A stretch of DNA of 64,000 nucleotides from Clostridia bacterium (GTDB lineage: Bacteria; Bacillota; Peptococcia; DRI-13; UBA5745), in assembly GCA_018436095.1 (NCBI GenBank), contig JAHDMJ010000004.1:1-64000 (forward strand). Reading direction: 5' to 3'. The translations under genes were made by a program, and so were the position numbers. Every line of letters starts with the position of its first letter. The first letter of the stretch is position 1. The notes beneath the pieces were generated by a model, which searched no databases, was not told the origin of the DNA, and saw only the letters and a program-made list of their open reading frames with translations. Positions 25,705 through 33,711 of the stretch are shown here, one piece after another.

Positions 25705-27366
25705 ATGGAGAAGCTTTGGGAAATCACCTTGGGAGACTTGCTGGACTATCAGGCGGAAAGGCATCCGGATCAGGACTGCGTTATTTATAATGACAGGCCT
25801 TTTCGCACTACCTACCGGGAATTTCGGGACCTGGTAAATTTAACGGCTAAAGGCTTTCTAAAACTGGGCATCAAAAAGGGCGATCATGTTTCCATGTGGG
25901 GCGCCAACGTGCCGGAATGGCAACTGGCTTTATGGGCGGCGGCTAAGATCGGCGCTGTGTTGGTGACGGTAAACACAGCTTATAAGGTTTTTGAAACGGA
26001 ATATTTGCTGCGGCAGTCCGATACCCATACCCTGGTAATGACCGAAGGCTTTAAAGACAGCAATTATGTAAGCATCATGCAGGAATTGGTGCCGGAGCTG
26101 GCCGGGTCCCGGCCGGGCGGGTGGGAAAGCGAAGCCTTGCCCTATTTGAAAAACATCATTATCTGCGGCGGCAAAAAGCATGAGGGTATGCTGAACTGGG
26201 AAGCCCTATATGAACTGGGCAAGGAGGTGGGCGACGAAGAATTGGTTTTGGCCCAAAAAGCCTGCCATTTTGATGATGTGGTTAATATGCAGTATACTTC
26301 CGGCACTACCGGCTTTCCTAAAGGAGTTATGCTGACCCACCTCAATATCTTAAATAACGGCCTGTCCATCGGCGATTGCATGAAATTTTCCACCGCCGAC
26401 CGGCTGTGCCTTACGGTGCCTTTGTTTCATTGCTTTGGGCTGGTATTGGCCACCATGGCTTCCGTTACCCATGCCAGCACCATGTGCATTGTTGAGGCCT
26501 TCAGCCCTGCCGTTGTGCTTAAAACCATTCATGAAGAAAAATGCACCGCCGTTCACGGCGTGCCCACTATGTTTATTGCCATGCTGGAGCATGCCGATTT
26601 TGCCAGGACGGATTTTTCTCCTATGCGGACCGGCATCATGGCCGGTTCCCCTTGCCCCGTCAAGGTAATGCGTCAAGTAGTGGACCGGATGAATATGTCG
26701 GAGATTACTATTGTCTACGGTCTGACGGAAGCTTCCCCGGGTTGTACCCAAACCACCACCGACGATCCGTTGGAGCTGCGGGTATCCACCGTAGGCCGCA
26801 ACTTGCCTTTCATCGAGACGAAGGTAGTGGATCCGGAAACCGGCCTGGAATGTGCTCCCGGAGTGCCCGGGGAATTCATGGCCAGGGGATACAATATTAT
26901 GAAGGGCTATTATAAAATGCCGGAAGCCACCGCCGCCGCCGTTACCGCCGACGGCTGGCTCCATTCCGGGGACCTGGCCACAGTGGACGAAAATGGTTAT
27001 TATAAAATTACCGGCCGCATCAAAGACATGATTATCCGGGGCGGGGAGAACATATATCCCAAGGAAATCGAGGAATGCCTCTATACCCATTGCGGCGTAC
27101 AAGATGTGCAGGTGGTAGGCGTCCCCAGCGAGACTTACGGCGAGGAAGTCATGGCCTACGTTATTTTGAAACCGGAAATCAGCCTGACGGAAGAAGAAGT
27201 CAAAGCTTTTTTAAAAGAACGGATGGCCCGGCATAAAGTGCCGAAATACGTGGCCTTTATTAAGGAGTTTCCCATGACTGCCAGCGGCAAGATACAGAAG
27301 TTCAAGCTGCGGGATATGGCCCCGGGCTTGCTGAAGCTGCAGGACGCCAACATTGAGACGGTTTAA
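25705..27366 (+). CDS. AMP-forming acyl-CoA synthetase
   Basis: A 553-residue adenylate-forming enzyme that activates a carboxylic acid with ATP and CoA. The P-loop is YTSGTTGFPKGVMLTH, the A5 motif VYGLTEASPG, the A7/A8 region HSGDLATVDENGYYKITGR and IIRGGENIYPKEIEE, and the catalytic lysine is in TASGKIQKFKLR. The closest style is medium/short-chain FadD-like ligases. The start is the ATG at 25705 behind AGAGGTG; a GTG at 25693 is possible. Being first behind a leucine T-box and upstream of an oxoacid:ferredoxin oxidoreductase, it probably makes the acyl-CoA substrate (for example isovaleryl-CoA) for reductive carboxylation. Confidence 0.88.
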   Translation: MEKLWEITLGDLLDYQAERHPDQDCVIYNDRPFRTTYREFRDLVNLTAKGFLKLGIKKGDHVSMWGANVPEWQLALWAAAKIGAVLVTVNTAYKVFETEYLLRQSDTHTLVMTEGFKDSNYVSIMQELVPELAGSRPGGWESEALPYLKNIIICGGKKHEGMLNWEALYELGKEVGDEELVLAQKACHFDDVVNMQYTSGTTGFPKGVMLTHLNILNNGLSIGDCMKFSTADRLCLTVPLFHCFGLVLATMASVTHASTMCIVEAFSPAVVLKTIHEEKCTAVHGVPTMFIAMLEHADFARTDFSPMRTGIMAGSPCPVKVMRQVVDRMNMSEITIVYGLTEASPGCTQTTTDDPLELRVSTVGRNLPFIETKVVDPETGLECAPGVPGEFMARGYNIMKGYYKMPEATAAAVTADGWLHSGDLATVDENGYYKITGRIKDMIIRGGENIYPKEIEECLYTHCGVQDVQVVGVPSETYGEEVMAYVILKPEISLTEEEVKAFLKERMARHKVPKYVAFIKEFPMTASGKIQKFKLRDMAPGLLKLQDANIETV

Positions 27367-27387
27367 CGGGAGAAAGGAGAGATAGCG

Positions 27388-28206
27388 ATGAAATATGGTT
27401 TTTCGACCATCGGCTGCCCCGGCTGGCTATGGAAGGAAGTAATAGCCACAGCCAAGGATCTGGGCTATGACGGCATAGAATTGCGAGGCTTAGCCAATAA
27501 GATTTATCTTCCTTCTACCCGCAGCTTTTCTTTGGAAAACTGCCATCAAATCAGGCTGCAGCTGGAAGAACTGGGCCTTGAGATACCTTGTCTGAGCACC
27601 GCAGCCCTTATTTATGATCAAGGGCAGCAGGCGGCAGCCCAGACGGAAATGCGGGACTATATCAATCTGGCGGCTTTATTGGGAACCCCTTATATCCGGG
27701 TATTGGCAGACAAGGAAGCCGCTCCCGGCCAGGCCGTGGATGAGGCTGTGGTTATAGAAAACCTGCAGGCTTTATCCCCTTTGGCAGAGGATAAGGAGGT
27801 AATGATCCTGGTTGAAACGAACGGCCTCTACGCCGACTCCCGCAAAATGGCCGCCCTTATGGAAAAATTGGCTGATCCCAACATCGGCGTTCTCTGGGAT
27901 ATCCATCATCCCTTCCGGTTTTTTGGCGAAGCTCCGGCGGAGACCTATGGACGGCTGCAAAGCTGGATTTGCCATGCTCACGTCAAGGATTCCTTGAGGG
28001 AGGGGGACAGGGTTGTTTATAAAATGATGGGCTACGGCGATGTGCCCGTGAAAGAGGCATTATGGCTATTACAAGATAATGGCTATAAAGGCTTCGTGGT
28101 CTTGGAATGGTTAAAACGCTGGGTTGCGGATCTGGAGGATCCGGGGATTGTGTTCGCCCATTTTCCCTATGCCGTCAAAAGAATGATGAAACGGAAGGAA
28201 GGTTAA
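27388..28206 (+). CDS. Sugar-phosphate isomerase/epimerase-like TIM-barrel protein
   Basis: A 272-residue protein of the xylose-isomerase-like TIM-barrel superfamily (AP endonuclease family 2 fold). Metal-site segments are YDGIELRG (Glu), ILVETNG (Glu), VLWDIHHPFR (Asp, His), CHAHVKDS (His) and FVVLEW (Glu), so a divalent-metal isomerase or epimerase site is complete. The sugar or acid substrate is unknown. It lies 21 bp after the acyl-CoA synthetase gene and 3 bp before the oxidoreductase gamma gene, clearly within the operon, which is unexpected for leucine metabolism. Confidence 0.82.
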   Translation: MKYGFSTIGCPGWLWKEVIATAKDLGYDGIELRGLANKIYLPSTRSFSLENCHQIRLQLEELGLEIPCLSTAALIYDQGQQAAAQTEMRDYINLAALLGTPYIRVLADKEAAPGQAVDEAVVIENLQALSPLAEDKEVMILVETNGLYADSRKMAALMEKLADPNIGVLWDIHHPFRFFGEAPAETYGRLQSWICHAHVKDSLREGDRVVYKMMGYGDVPVKEALWLLQDNGYKGFVVLEWLKRWVADLEDPGIVFAHFPYAVKRMMKRKEG

Positions 28207-28209
28207 TCC

Positions 28210-28803
28210 ATGTTGGAATTACGGATTCATGGCCGGGGCGGCCAAGGGGTGGTGACTTTGGCAGAGCTTTTAGCTAAAGGAGCTTTGAAAGCCGGCAAAG
28301 AAGCCCAAACCCTGCCTTTTTTCGGTGTGGAGCGCCGGGGGGCGGCGGTGAAAGCCTGCGTAAGAATTGCCGAAGAGCCCATCCTTTTGCGGTCCATGTC
28401 TTATCAGCCGGGCTATATTGCGCTGATGCATGGTAATATGCTGCCCTACGCCAAGCTGGAAGGTTTTAGGCAAGGGAAGGAAGCGGCGCCTGTTTTTATT
28501 ATTAACGGCAAGGAGCCGCTGGAGGTGGAGGCCGAACAGTGGTTGGTGGATGGAGAGGGGATCGCTGAGGAGCAGGGCTTGGTCTTTGGCGGCGAAGCCT
28601 ATATCAATGTACCGATGCTGGGGGCCGTAGCCCGGGTGATGGGCCTGCCTTTGGAAGATATAGAAGCTGCCATCAGGGAGCAGTGGCCGGGCCAAAAAGC
28701 CCAGCCCAACCTGGCGGCGGCCCGGAAAGCCTACGGGCAAGTAAAGCGAGTGGAAAACATAAAGAACCCAGGGGAAACGGAGAAAGGGAGGAGCCGGCAA
28801 TGA
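28210..28803 (+). CDS. 2-oxoacid:ferredoxin oxidoreductase, gamma subunit
   Basis: A 197-residue gamma subunit of a four-subunit pyruvate/2-ketoisovalerate-type ferredoxin oxidoreductase. The opening IHGRGGQGVVTLAELLA is the family signature, with FFGVERRGAAVKAC following. It begins 3 bp after the isomerase-like gene, and its stop overlaps the delta start (ATGA). Together the subunits interconvert acyl-CoA plus CO2 plus reduced ferredoxin and a 2-oxoacid. Confidence 0.9.
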   Translation: MLELRIHGRGGQGVVTLAELLAKGALKAGKEAQTLPFFGVERRGAAVKACVRIAEEPILLRSMSYQPGYIALMHGNMLPYAKLEGFRQGKEAAPVFIINGKEPLEVEAEQWLVDGEGIAEEQGLVFGGEAYINVPMLGAVARVMGLPLEDIEAAIREQWPGQKAQPNLAAARKAYGQVKRVENIKNPGETEKGRSRQ

Positions 28804-29063
28804 CGAAAGAAGTTTTACAACCTCTGGCCAGGCCGGTGGCCGGCGCCGGCGGCTCTACCGGTACCTGGCGCAGCCAGCGGCCCCTGCTGAATAAAGATAA
28901 ATGTACGGGTTGCCTGCTATGCTGGATTTATTGTCCGGAAGCGGTAATTACCCGGGAGGACCGGAGCATTGATTACGAATATTGCAAAGGCTGCGGTCTT
29001 TGTGCCAGAGAGTGCCCGGCGGGGGCCATCACCATGATTAGAGAGGAGAGCGGTCATGAGTAG
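28800..29063 (+). CDS. 2-oxoacid:ferredoxin oxidoreductase, delta (ferredoxin) subunit
   Basis: An 87-residue subunit with two [4Fe-4S] motifs, CTGCLLCWIYCP and CKGCGLCARECP, which pass electrons to free ferredoxin. ATG at 28800 overlaps the gamma stop; the downstream alpha gene overlaps by 8 nt. A longer upstream reading in this frame is a shadow of gamma. Confidence 0.92.
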   Translation: MTKEVLQPLARPVAGAGGSTGTWRSQRPLLNKDKCTGCLLCWIYCPEAVITREDRSIDYEYCKGCGLCARECPAGAITMIREESGHE

Positions 29064-30330
29064 ACAAATTGCTACAGGCAATGCGGCCTGCGCTTTGGCG
29101 GTAAAGGCGGCTAATGTGGATTTTATTGCCGCTTATCCCATCACGCCTCAAACTACCATATCGGAAAAACTGGCGGATTACGCCGCCGCCGGAGAATTGA
29201 CAGGCAAATACCTGACGGTGGAGTCGGAGCATAGCGTCATGAGCGCCGTTGCCGCCGCTGCGGCTACCGGCGCCCGCACCTTTACGGCCACTTCCTCCCA
29301 AGGGCTTTTATACATGAACGAAATTCTGCATTATGCTGCCGGCGGCAGGCTGCCGGTGGTAATGGTTAACGTCAACCGGGCGGTCTGTGCCCCCTGGTGC
29401 CTGTATGCGGATCATCAGGATAGCGTATCCCAGAGGGATACGGGCTGGCTGCAGTTTTACTGTGCTTCTCATCAGGAGATTTATGACAGTATCTTTTTGG
29501 CTTATAAAGTGGCGGAGCAAGTGGAAATCCCCGTAATGATCAATTATGACGGCTTCCTGCTGTCCCACTCCATGCTGCCTTTTGAAACCCTGGAGCAGGA
29601 GGTTATCGACAATTATCTGCCGGTCCGGCAGCCGGCCTGGCGCCTGCATCCCCTGTGGGGCGGCACCTTTTCCAATGTGGCCGCCGCCGCCGAATACGCC
29701 GCCTACCGCCATAAGCTGGCCCGGGATACCCGGGAGGCCTTGCCGGTGATCAAGGCTGCCATCAGCGAGTATGAAAAGCTTACGGGCCGGCCCCAGCCGG
29801 GGCTGATTCAGTCCAGCCGCAGGGGCCAGACAGGTACTGAGGGCCAGACAGGCGCTGAAGGCCAGACAGGCGCTGAAGGCCAGGCAGGCGCTGAAGGCCA
29901 GGCAGGCGCTGAAGGCCAGGCAGGCGCTGAAGGCCAGACAGGTACTGAGAGACAGACCGGTGCTGAAGGACAGGCTCAGGTTTACCTGCTGTCCATGGGT
30001 TCCATGGCGGCGGAAATGGAGCTGGCGGCAGAGGAATTAACGAGACAGGGCATCAGTACCGCGGCCTTGAAGCTCAGAGTTTACCGGCCTTTTCCGGCAG
30101 AAGAATTGGCGGCCTTGCTGCCTGACGGCAGTGCCCTGATCGTTTTGGACCGGAACCTGGCCTACGGTCATGAAGGCGGCGTGCTATTAATGGAAGCCCG
30201 CTCCGCTTTATACGGCTGCGCTAAAAACATCAAGATAGCCGGTTCTGCCATAGGCATCGGCGGCCAGGATCTGCCCGTATCCCTGCTTGTTGAAGAAGTA
30301 AGGCGGTTGTTGGAGGTGGCAAAAGCATGA
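29056..30330 (+). CDS. 2-oxoacid:ferredoxin oxidoreductase, alpha subunit with repeat insertion
   Basis: A 424-residue alpha subunit (PorA/VorB type). AAYPITPQTTISEKLADY and TVESEHSVMSAVAAAAATGAR are the domain I signatures. Residues about 256-310 are an unusual hydrophilic insertion made of near-perfect six-residue units (GQAGAE, GQTGAE), placed just before the C-terminal domain that starts AQVYLLSMGSMA. Without it the length would match the family, so the insertion is probably a surface loop that grew by slippage. It lies between delta and beta with overlapping ends, and beta starts at the ATGA of the stop. Confidence 0.9.
   Translation: MSRQIATGNAACALAVKAANVDFIAAYPITPQTTISEKLADYAAAGELTGKYLTVESEHSVMSAVAAAAATGARTFTATSSQGLLYMNEILHYAAGGRLPVVMVNVNRAVCAPWCLYADHQDSVSQRDTGWLQFYCASHQEIYDSIFLAYKVAEQVEIPVMINYDGFLLSHSMLPFETLEQEVIDNYLPVRQPAWRLHPLWGGTFSNVAAAAEYAAYRHKLARDTREALPVIKAAISEYEKLTGRPQPGLIQSSRRGQTGTEGQTGAEGQTGAEGQAGAEGQAGAEGQAGAEGQTGTERQTGAEGQAQVYLLSMGSMAAEMELAAEELTRQGISTAALKLRVYRPFPAEELAALLPDGSALIVLDRNLAYGHEGGVLLMEARSALYGCAKNIKIAGSAIGIGGQDLPVSLLVEEVRRLLEVAKA
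29820..29975 (+). repeat. 18-bp tandem repeat inside the oxidoreductase alpha gene
   Basis: Units of the form GGCCAGGCAGGCGCTGAA repeat about eight times in frame, encoding GQAGAE/GQTGAE. Units differ by single bases (CAGACA or CAGGCA; GGTACT or GGCGCT). The unit length is a multiple of three, so copy-number change keeps the frame. Confidence 0.9.
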
Positions 30331-31268
30331 ACAGTATTTCCGCAAAATTAACGGATCTGCCGGATTATGAGTTGATTCAAAAAGGTACCGGCGCTTGCGC
30401 CGGCTGCCCTTCTCCTATGGGGCTGAGAATCGTTGGCAAAGCCTTGGGCACCAATGCCATCATGGTGATGACGCCTTCCTGCGCGGTAGCCAGCATCGGC
30501 ATGATGCCTAAAAGCTGCTATGATGTGCCCACACTTAACGTCTGCTTTGCCTCCGCCGGCGCTTCCGCCGCCGGCATCAGCGGCGCATTGGACGTCCAGA
30601 TCGCCAAGGGCCTTATCCCCGGCCCCAAGCCGGTGGTTTTCAACTGGGTCGGCGACGGCGGCACTTACGATATCGGTTTTCAGGGCATATCGGCGGCAGC
30701 CGAGCGCAACGACGACTTCATTCATTTCTGTTACAACAACGAAGCCTACTCGAATACCGGCGTTCAGCGCAGCGGCGCCACGCCTCTTCATGCCGCTACC
30801 ACCACCACGCCCTCAGGCAAAAACGAAGGCAAAAAAAACATGCCCCTGCTGATGCTGGATCATGCTCCCGCTTATGTGGCCACAGCTTCTATTGCCTATC
30901 CCCAGGACTTTTACAAAAAAGTAGCGAAAGCCAAAGAAATCAAAGGCTTCCGCTATATTGAGCTTCACGCTCCCTGTGGCCCCGGCTGGAAATTTCCCGC
31001 CAGCGAAACGGTGGAAATCGGCAGGCTGGCGGTGAAGACGGGGGCCTGGGCTTTATGGGAGGCGGAGGAGGGCCGGCTGACCATCAGTAGACCTACCCTG
31101 CAATTGGCCGAAGGCAAGACGAAACCGTCGCCTCTGGCAGATTATCTGAAGGTCCAGGGCCGCTTTGCCGCCTTAATGAAAGGCGCCGGTAAAGAGCAGG
31201 CCATTGCAGCGATGGCCCAATCCATTGAAAAAGAGCTGGCGGAGCTGCTGGCCAGAAGCAAACGCTAG
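30327..31268 (+). CDS. 2-oxoacid:ferredoxin oxidoreductase, beta (TPP-binding) subunit
   Basis: A 313-residue beta subunit. The thiamine diphosphate motif is GDGGTYDIGFQGISAAAERN running into NNEAYSNTGVQ, with Cys residues for a [4Fe-4S] cluster near GACAGCPSPMG and HAPCGPGW. The ATG overlaps the alpha stop. Last gene of the T-box operon, followed by a hairpin at 31348. Sequence alone does not separate pyruvate from branched-chain specificity; the leucine T-box favours a branched-chain 2-oxoacid. Confidence 0.9.
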   Translation: MNSISAKLTDLPDYELIQKGTGACAGCPSPMGLRIVGKALGTNAIMVMTPSCAVASIGMMPKSCYDVPTLNVCFASAGASAAGISGALDVQIAKGLIPGPKPVVFNWVGDGGTYDIGFQGISAAAERNDDFIHFCYNNEAYSNTGVQRSGATPLHAATTTTPSGKNEGKKNMPLLMLDHAPAYVATASIAYPQDFYKKVAKAKEIKGFRYIELHAPCGPGWKFPASETVEIGRLAVKTGAWALWEAEEGRLTISRPTLQLAEGKTKPSPLADYLKVQGRFAALMKGAGKEQAIAAMAQSIEKELAELLARSKR

Positions 31269-31347
31269 AGCCGGCGGCTTGAGCCGGGACCGGGCCCGTA
31301 GGCCGGAGCCGGTCAATGCTTGGATGCAATAGGATGTAATTTAACGA

Positions 31348-31382
31348 AGCCGTCCTGTCACGAAAGTGGGGGACGGCTCTTT
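31348..31382 (+). terminator. Terminator hairpin after the oxidoreductase operon
   Basis: AGCCGTCC and GGACGGCT form an 8-bp stem around a 15-nt loop, followed by a weak T-containing stretch. Confidence 0.65.
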
Positions 31383-31385
31383 GGT

Positions 31386-31894
31386 TTCTCTGGCAATTAA
31401 ATTCAGGCTGTGGGGAGGAACTGGTATTGGTTAGTTAACGAATGACAAGCACATTTAATAGGGGGGCAGAGTAACTGCCTGCTCCACCGGCTGCTTTGGC
31501 CAAAAATCTTACTTGTGGCCAATTGAAGGTCGAGAGCTGGACAAGCGTTGCGGTAATGCCTAAATTGCAAGAGGCAATGGGGCTGGGCACCCGGGCACAG
31601 CCGCTGGAAATCCCTCCAATTTGGCCTAAATCGGGCCGGCCGTCTCTGAGTGCGGACTACAATTTACGCATTACTGAAAAACTGTCCGGGCGGCGCTGGT
31701 AATTTGCGCACAAGGAAGAAATTGTCCAGGCAAGAGCCGGGAAGATGGGCACAGATAAAAATTGAGCAGCTGCCGCCGGAAAGCCATTGTAACAGAATAG
31801 CAAAAATCTCCCAGAAGGCTATACCGGCGAACCGGGCTATGTGCTATAATAAAGCAAGCAAGTTTTTAGCTGATATTGGAGGGAGGGCGCAGGT
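31386..31894. other. Non-coding gap before the sce7726/RES cassette
   Basis: About 500 bp with no supportable gene. It is a patchwork of short inverted segments (GCCTAAATTGC and CCAATTTGGCC near 31560-31630). A TATAAT with extended TGC (31842-31850) 45 bp before the first cassette gene is a likely promoter, but no clear -35 accompanies it. The composition changes to AT-rich from about 31890. Confidence 0.5.
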
Positions 31895-32749
31895 TTGGTT
31901 GAAAATAATAAGATCCTGAATCGGCTCTTTACCCAAAATGTCTTTTTTGATTTAGTGCGTAACCATAGTAATGCCGCCTATGCGGGGGTTATCCGACGAT
32001 ATGTAAATGCTCCGGAAGATAAGGATAATGGGACGCTTATAAGCGAAGTATATAAGTTCATGTCAGACTCATATCGAAATGAGTATTTTTATCAAAATAC
32101 CCTGCTTAATAAGCTTTTGCTAAAAAAACACAGCATTAGTACGACGACGGCATTGACGCAAATTCCCATAGGTAAATCAAAAGCAGATTTTATACTTATT
32201 AACGGTAAGGCTGTTGTGTATGAAATAAAGACAGAACTCGATACATTTGAGCGCCTTGACACTCAGCTAAAGGATTATTATAAAGCCTTTGACCATGTAT
32301 GTCTGGTTACTTCGGAGAAGCATTACAAACGTGCCGTCAGTCTCCTGGAGAATACTTCTGTAGGAATTTATGTGCTTACCCGCAGAAACACCATAAGCTC
32401 AAAGCTAAAAAAAGAGCCGGCGGCTGATAATTCAAATTTGGATCATACCGCTATTTTTAAAGTGCTGCATAAACGGGAATACGAAAATATCCTGTTGAAA
32501 TATTACGGCAAACTACCGGTTGCATCGCCGGCTTTTTATTATGGCGCGTGTTTAGATCAGTTTTTGCAGATCCCTGTTCTTGATGCTTATAATATGGCAT
32601 TGAAGCAGTTGAAAATGCGTAATAGGATTTTAATAAGCGAGTTTGAAAAAGTTCCCTACGAATTAAAGTCATTGATCTATTTTTCCAGGCCTTCTAAATC
32701 GGAGTGGAAAGATATCAATAGATTTTTAAGTGAAAGATACGGAGGGTGA
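31895..32749 (+). CDS. sce7726-family protein with PD-(D/E)XK nuclease motif
   Basis: A 284-residue protein of the poorly known sce7726 family. The nuclease core is visible as KADFILINGKAVVYEIKTEL: D98, E110 and K112 have the D-Xn-ExK spacing of PD-(D/E)XK enzymes. A helical N-terminus (1-80) and a C-terminal half with YYGKLPVASPAFYYGACLD follow. The start is TTG at 31895, 7 nt after a GGAGGGAGGG ribosome site. First of three tightly packed genes, 4 bp before the sce7725-type gene. AT-rich codon use unlike both neighbours suggests transfer. Role inferred: DNA- or RNA-cutting component of a defence or toxin module. Confidence 0.8.
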   Translation: MVENNKILNRLFTQNVFFDLVRNHSNAAYAGVIRRYVNAPEDKDNGTLISEVYKFMSDSYRNEYFYQNTLLNKLLLKKHSISTTTALTQIPIGKSKADFILINGKAVVYEIKTELDTFERLDTQLKDYYKAFDHVCLVTSEKHYKRAVSLLENTSVGIYVLTRRNTISSKLKKEPAADNSNLDHTAIFKVLHKREYENILLKYYGKLPVASPAFYYGACLDQFLQIPVLDAYNMALKQLKMRNRILISEFEKVPYELKSLIYFSRPSKSEWKDINRFLSERYGG

Positions 32750-32753
32750 AGCC

Positions 32754-33710
32754 ATGTATTTCCCCTATGTTCGAGGACGTCAATATGAATTGCTTGCCCT
32801 GCGCGAATTAGCCGGTCACGATCTATTGGGCGATCATATTATCCCTATTATCGAGCCGGTAAAGTTGTCGCCTACTTTAGTTAATTTGATGGACGAGTTT
32901 ATTAGGGTGCGGCATTCTGTGGCAATCATTCGCAATCCGGTTGTGGGAACCTTTATGGCAGATTTTCAAGGCGTTCGGAAGAATTCTAAAGAAGCTGGGT
33001 ATAGGCAGCGATTCATAGAACAGTATGAAAATGAGTCAATAGTCAAAGCCCTTATAATGCAGCGCAATGCGGAAGCGTTACTTGAATTTTGGGATAGGCA
33101 AGGCGTTGATAAGTCTGAATTATTGGTAGTTAATACTGAACGGGAATTCCTGGATTTGTACGAAAAAACCTTTGGTACTATTATTCCAAAATACGTACTG
33201 ATGCCTGATGAGAGCGTGTTCAGGCGTAAAGTTCGGCATCATAAAGTTTTATTAGACGATAAATTTGAAAAACAACAGAGAAATGCCGATTATCAAGAGG
33301 CGGAAGACGAGTTTTTCTCCGACGATCATTTGTATTATAAAGATGACGGATTTATTGGTTTTTCAGATTATTCTGTTGTAGGAAATGAGTATATAGAGGC
33401 TGGGTTTGCGCCATACGCCGTTGCAATACATATCGTATATTTTGATGCGGACAAAAATCTCCGTATAAAGCACTTCGTTTCCGATTCCAATGAAGATATA
33501 ACTAATCCGGCTCTAAAATATTATGAGGCCGTATCTAAATTAGCGAAATGGTATAATACATCTCCTCGTCCTGTTGAAAGTACCTTGGGACTGCAGACCT
33601 TTTTGCAGCATTATGAGCAGCAATCTTATCCAGGCTTGGGAACGGTCAAGAAGCTGTCACTAATGCACCACCTTGAATTAATGGGTAAATACCTCGATGA
33701 GGTGGAGTAA
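32754..33710 (+). CDS. sce7725-family (beta-protein-like) protein
   Basis: A 318-residue protein that opens MYFPYVRGRQYELLALREL, the hallmark of the sce7725 family, and continues with HIIPIIEPVKLSP, as in the phage-type beta-protein domain. The central DEFFSDDHLYYKDDGFIGFSDYSVVG is also characteristic. The start is ATG at 32754 with GGAGGGTGA overlapping the upstream stop. The family has no established function that I know of; it often neighbours sce7726 genes, as here. Confidence 0.8.
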   Translation: MYFPYVRGRQYELLALRELAGHDLLGDHIIPIIEPVKLSPTLVNLMDEFIRVRHSVAIIRNPVVGTFMADFQGVRKNSKEAGYRQRFIEQYENESIVKALIMQRNAEALLEFWDRQGVDKSELLVVNTEREFLDLYEKTFGTIIPKYVLMPDESVFRRKVRHHKVLLDDKFEKQQRNADYQEAEDEFFSDDHLYYKDDGFIGFSDYSVVGNEYIEAGFAPYAVAIHIVYFDADKNLRIKHFVSDSNEDITNPALKYYEAVSKLAKWYNTSPRPVESTLGLQTFLQHYEQQSYPGLGTVKKLSLMHHLELMGKYLDEVE

Positions 33711-33711
33711 T

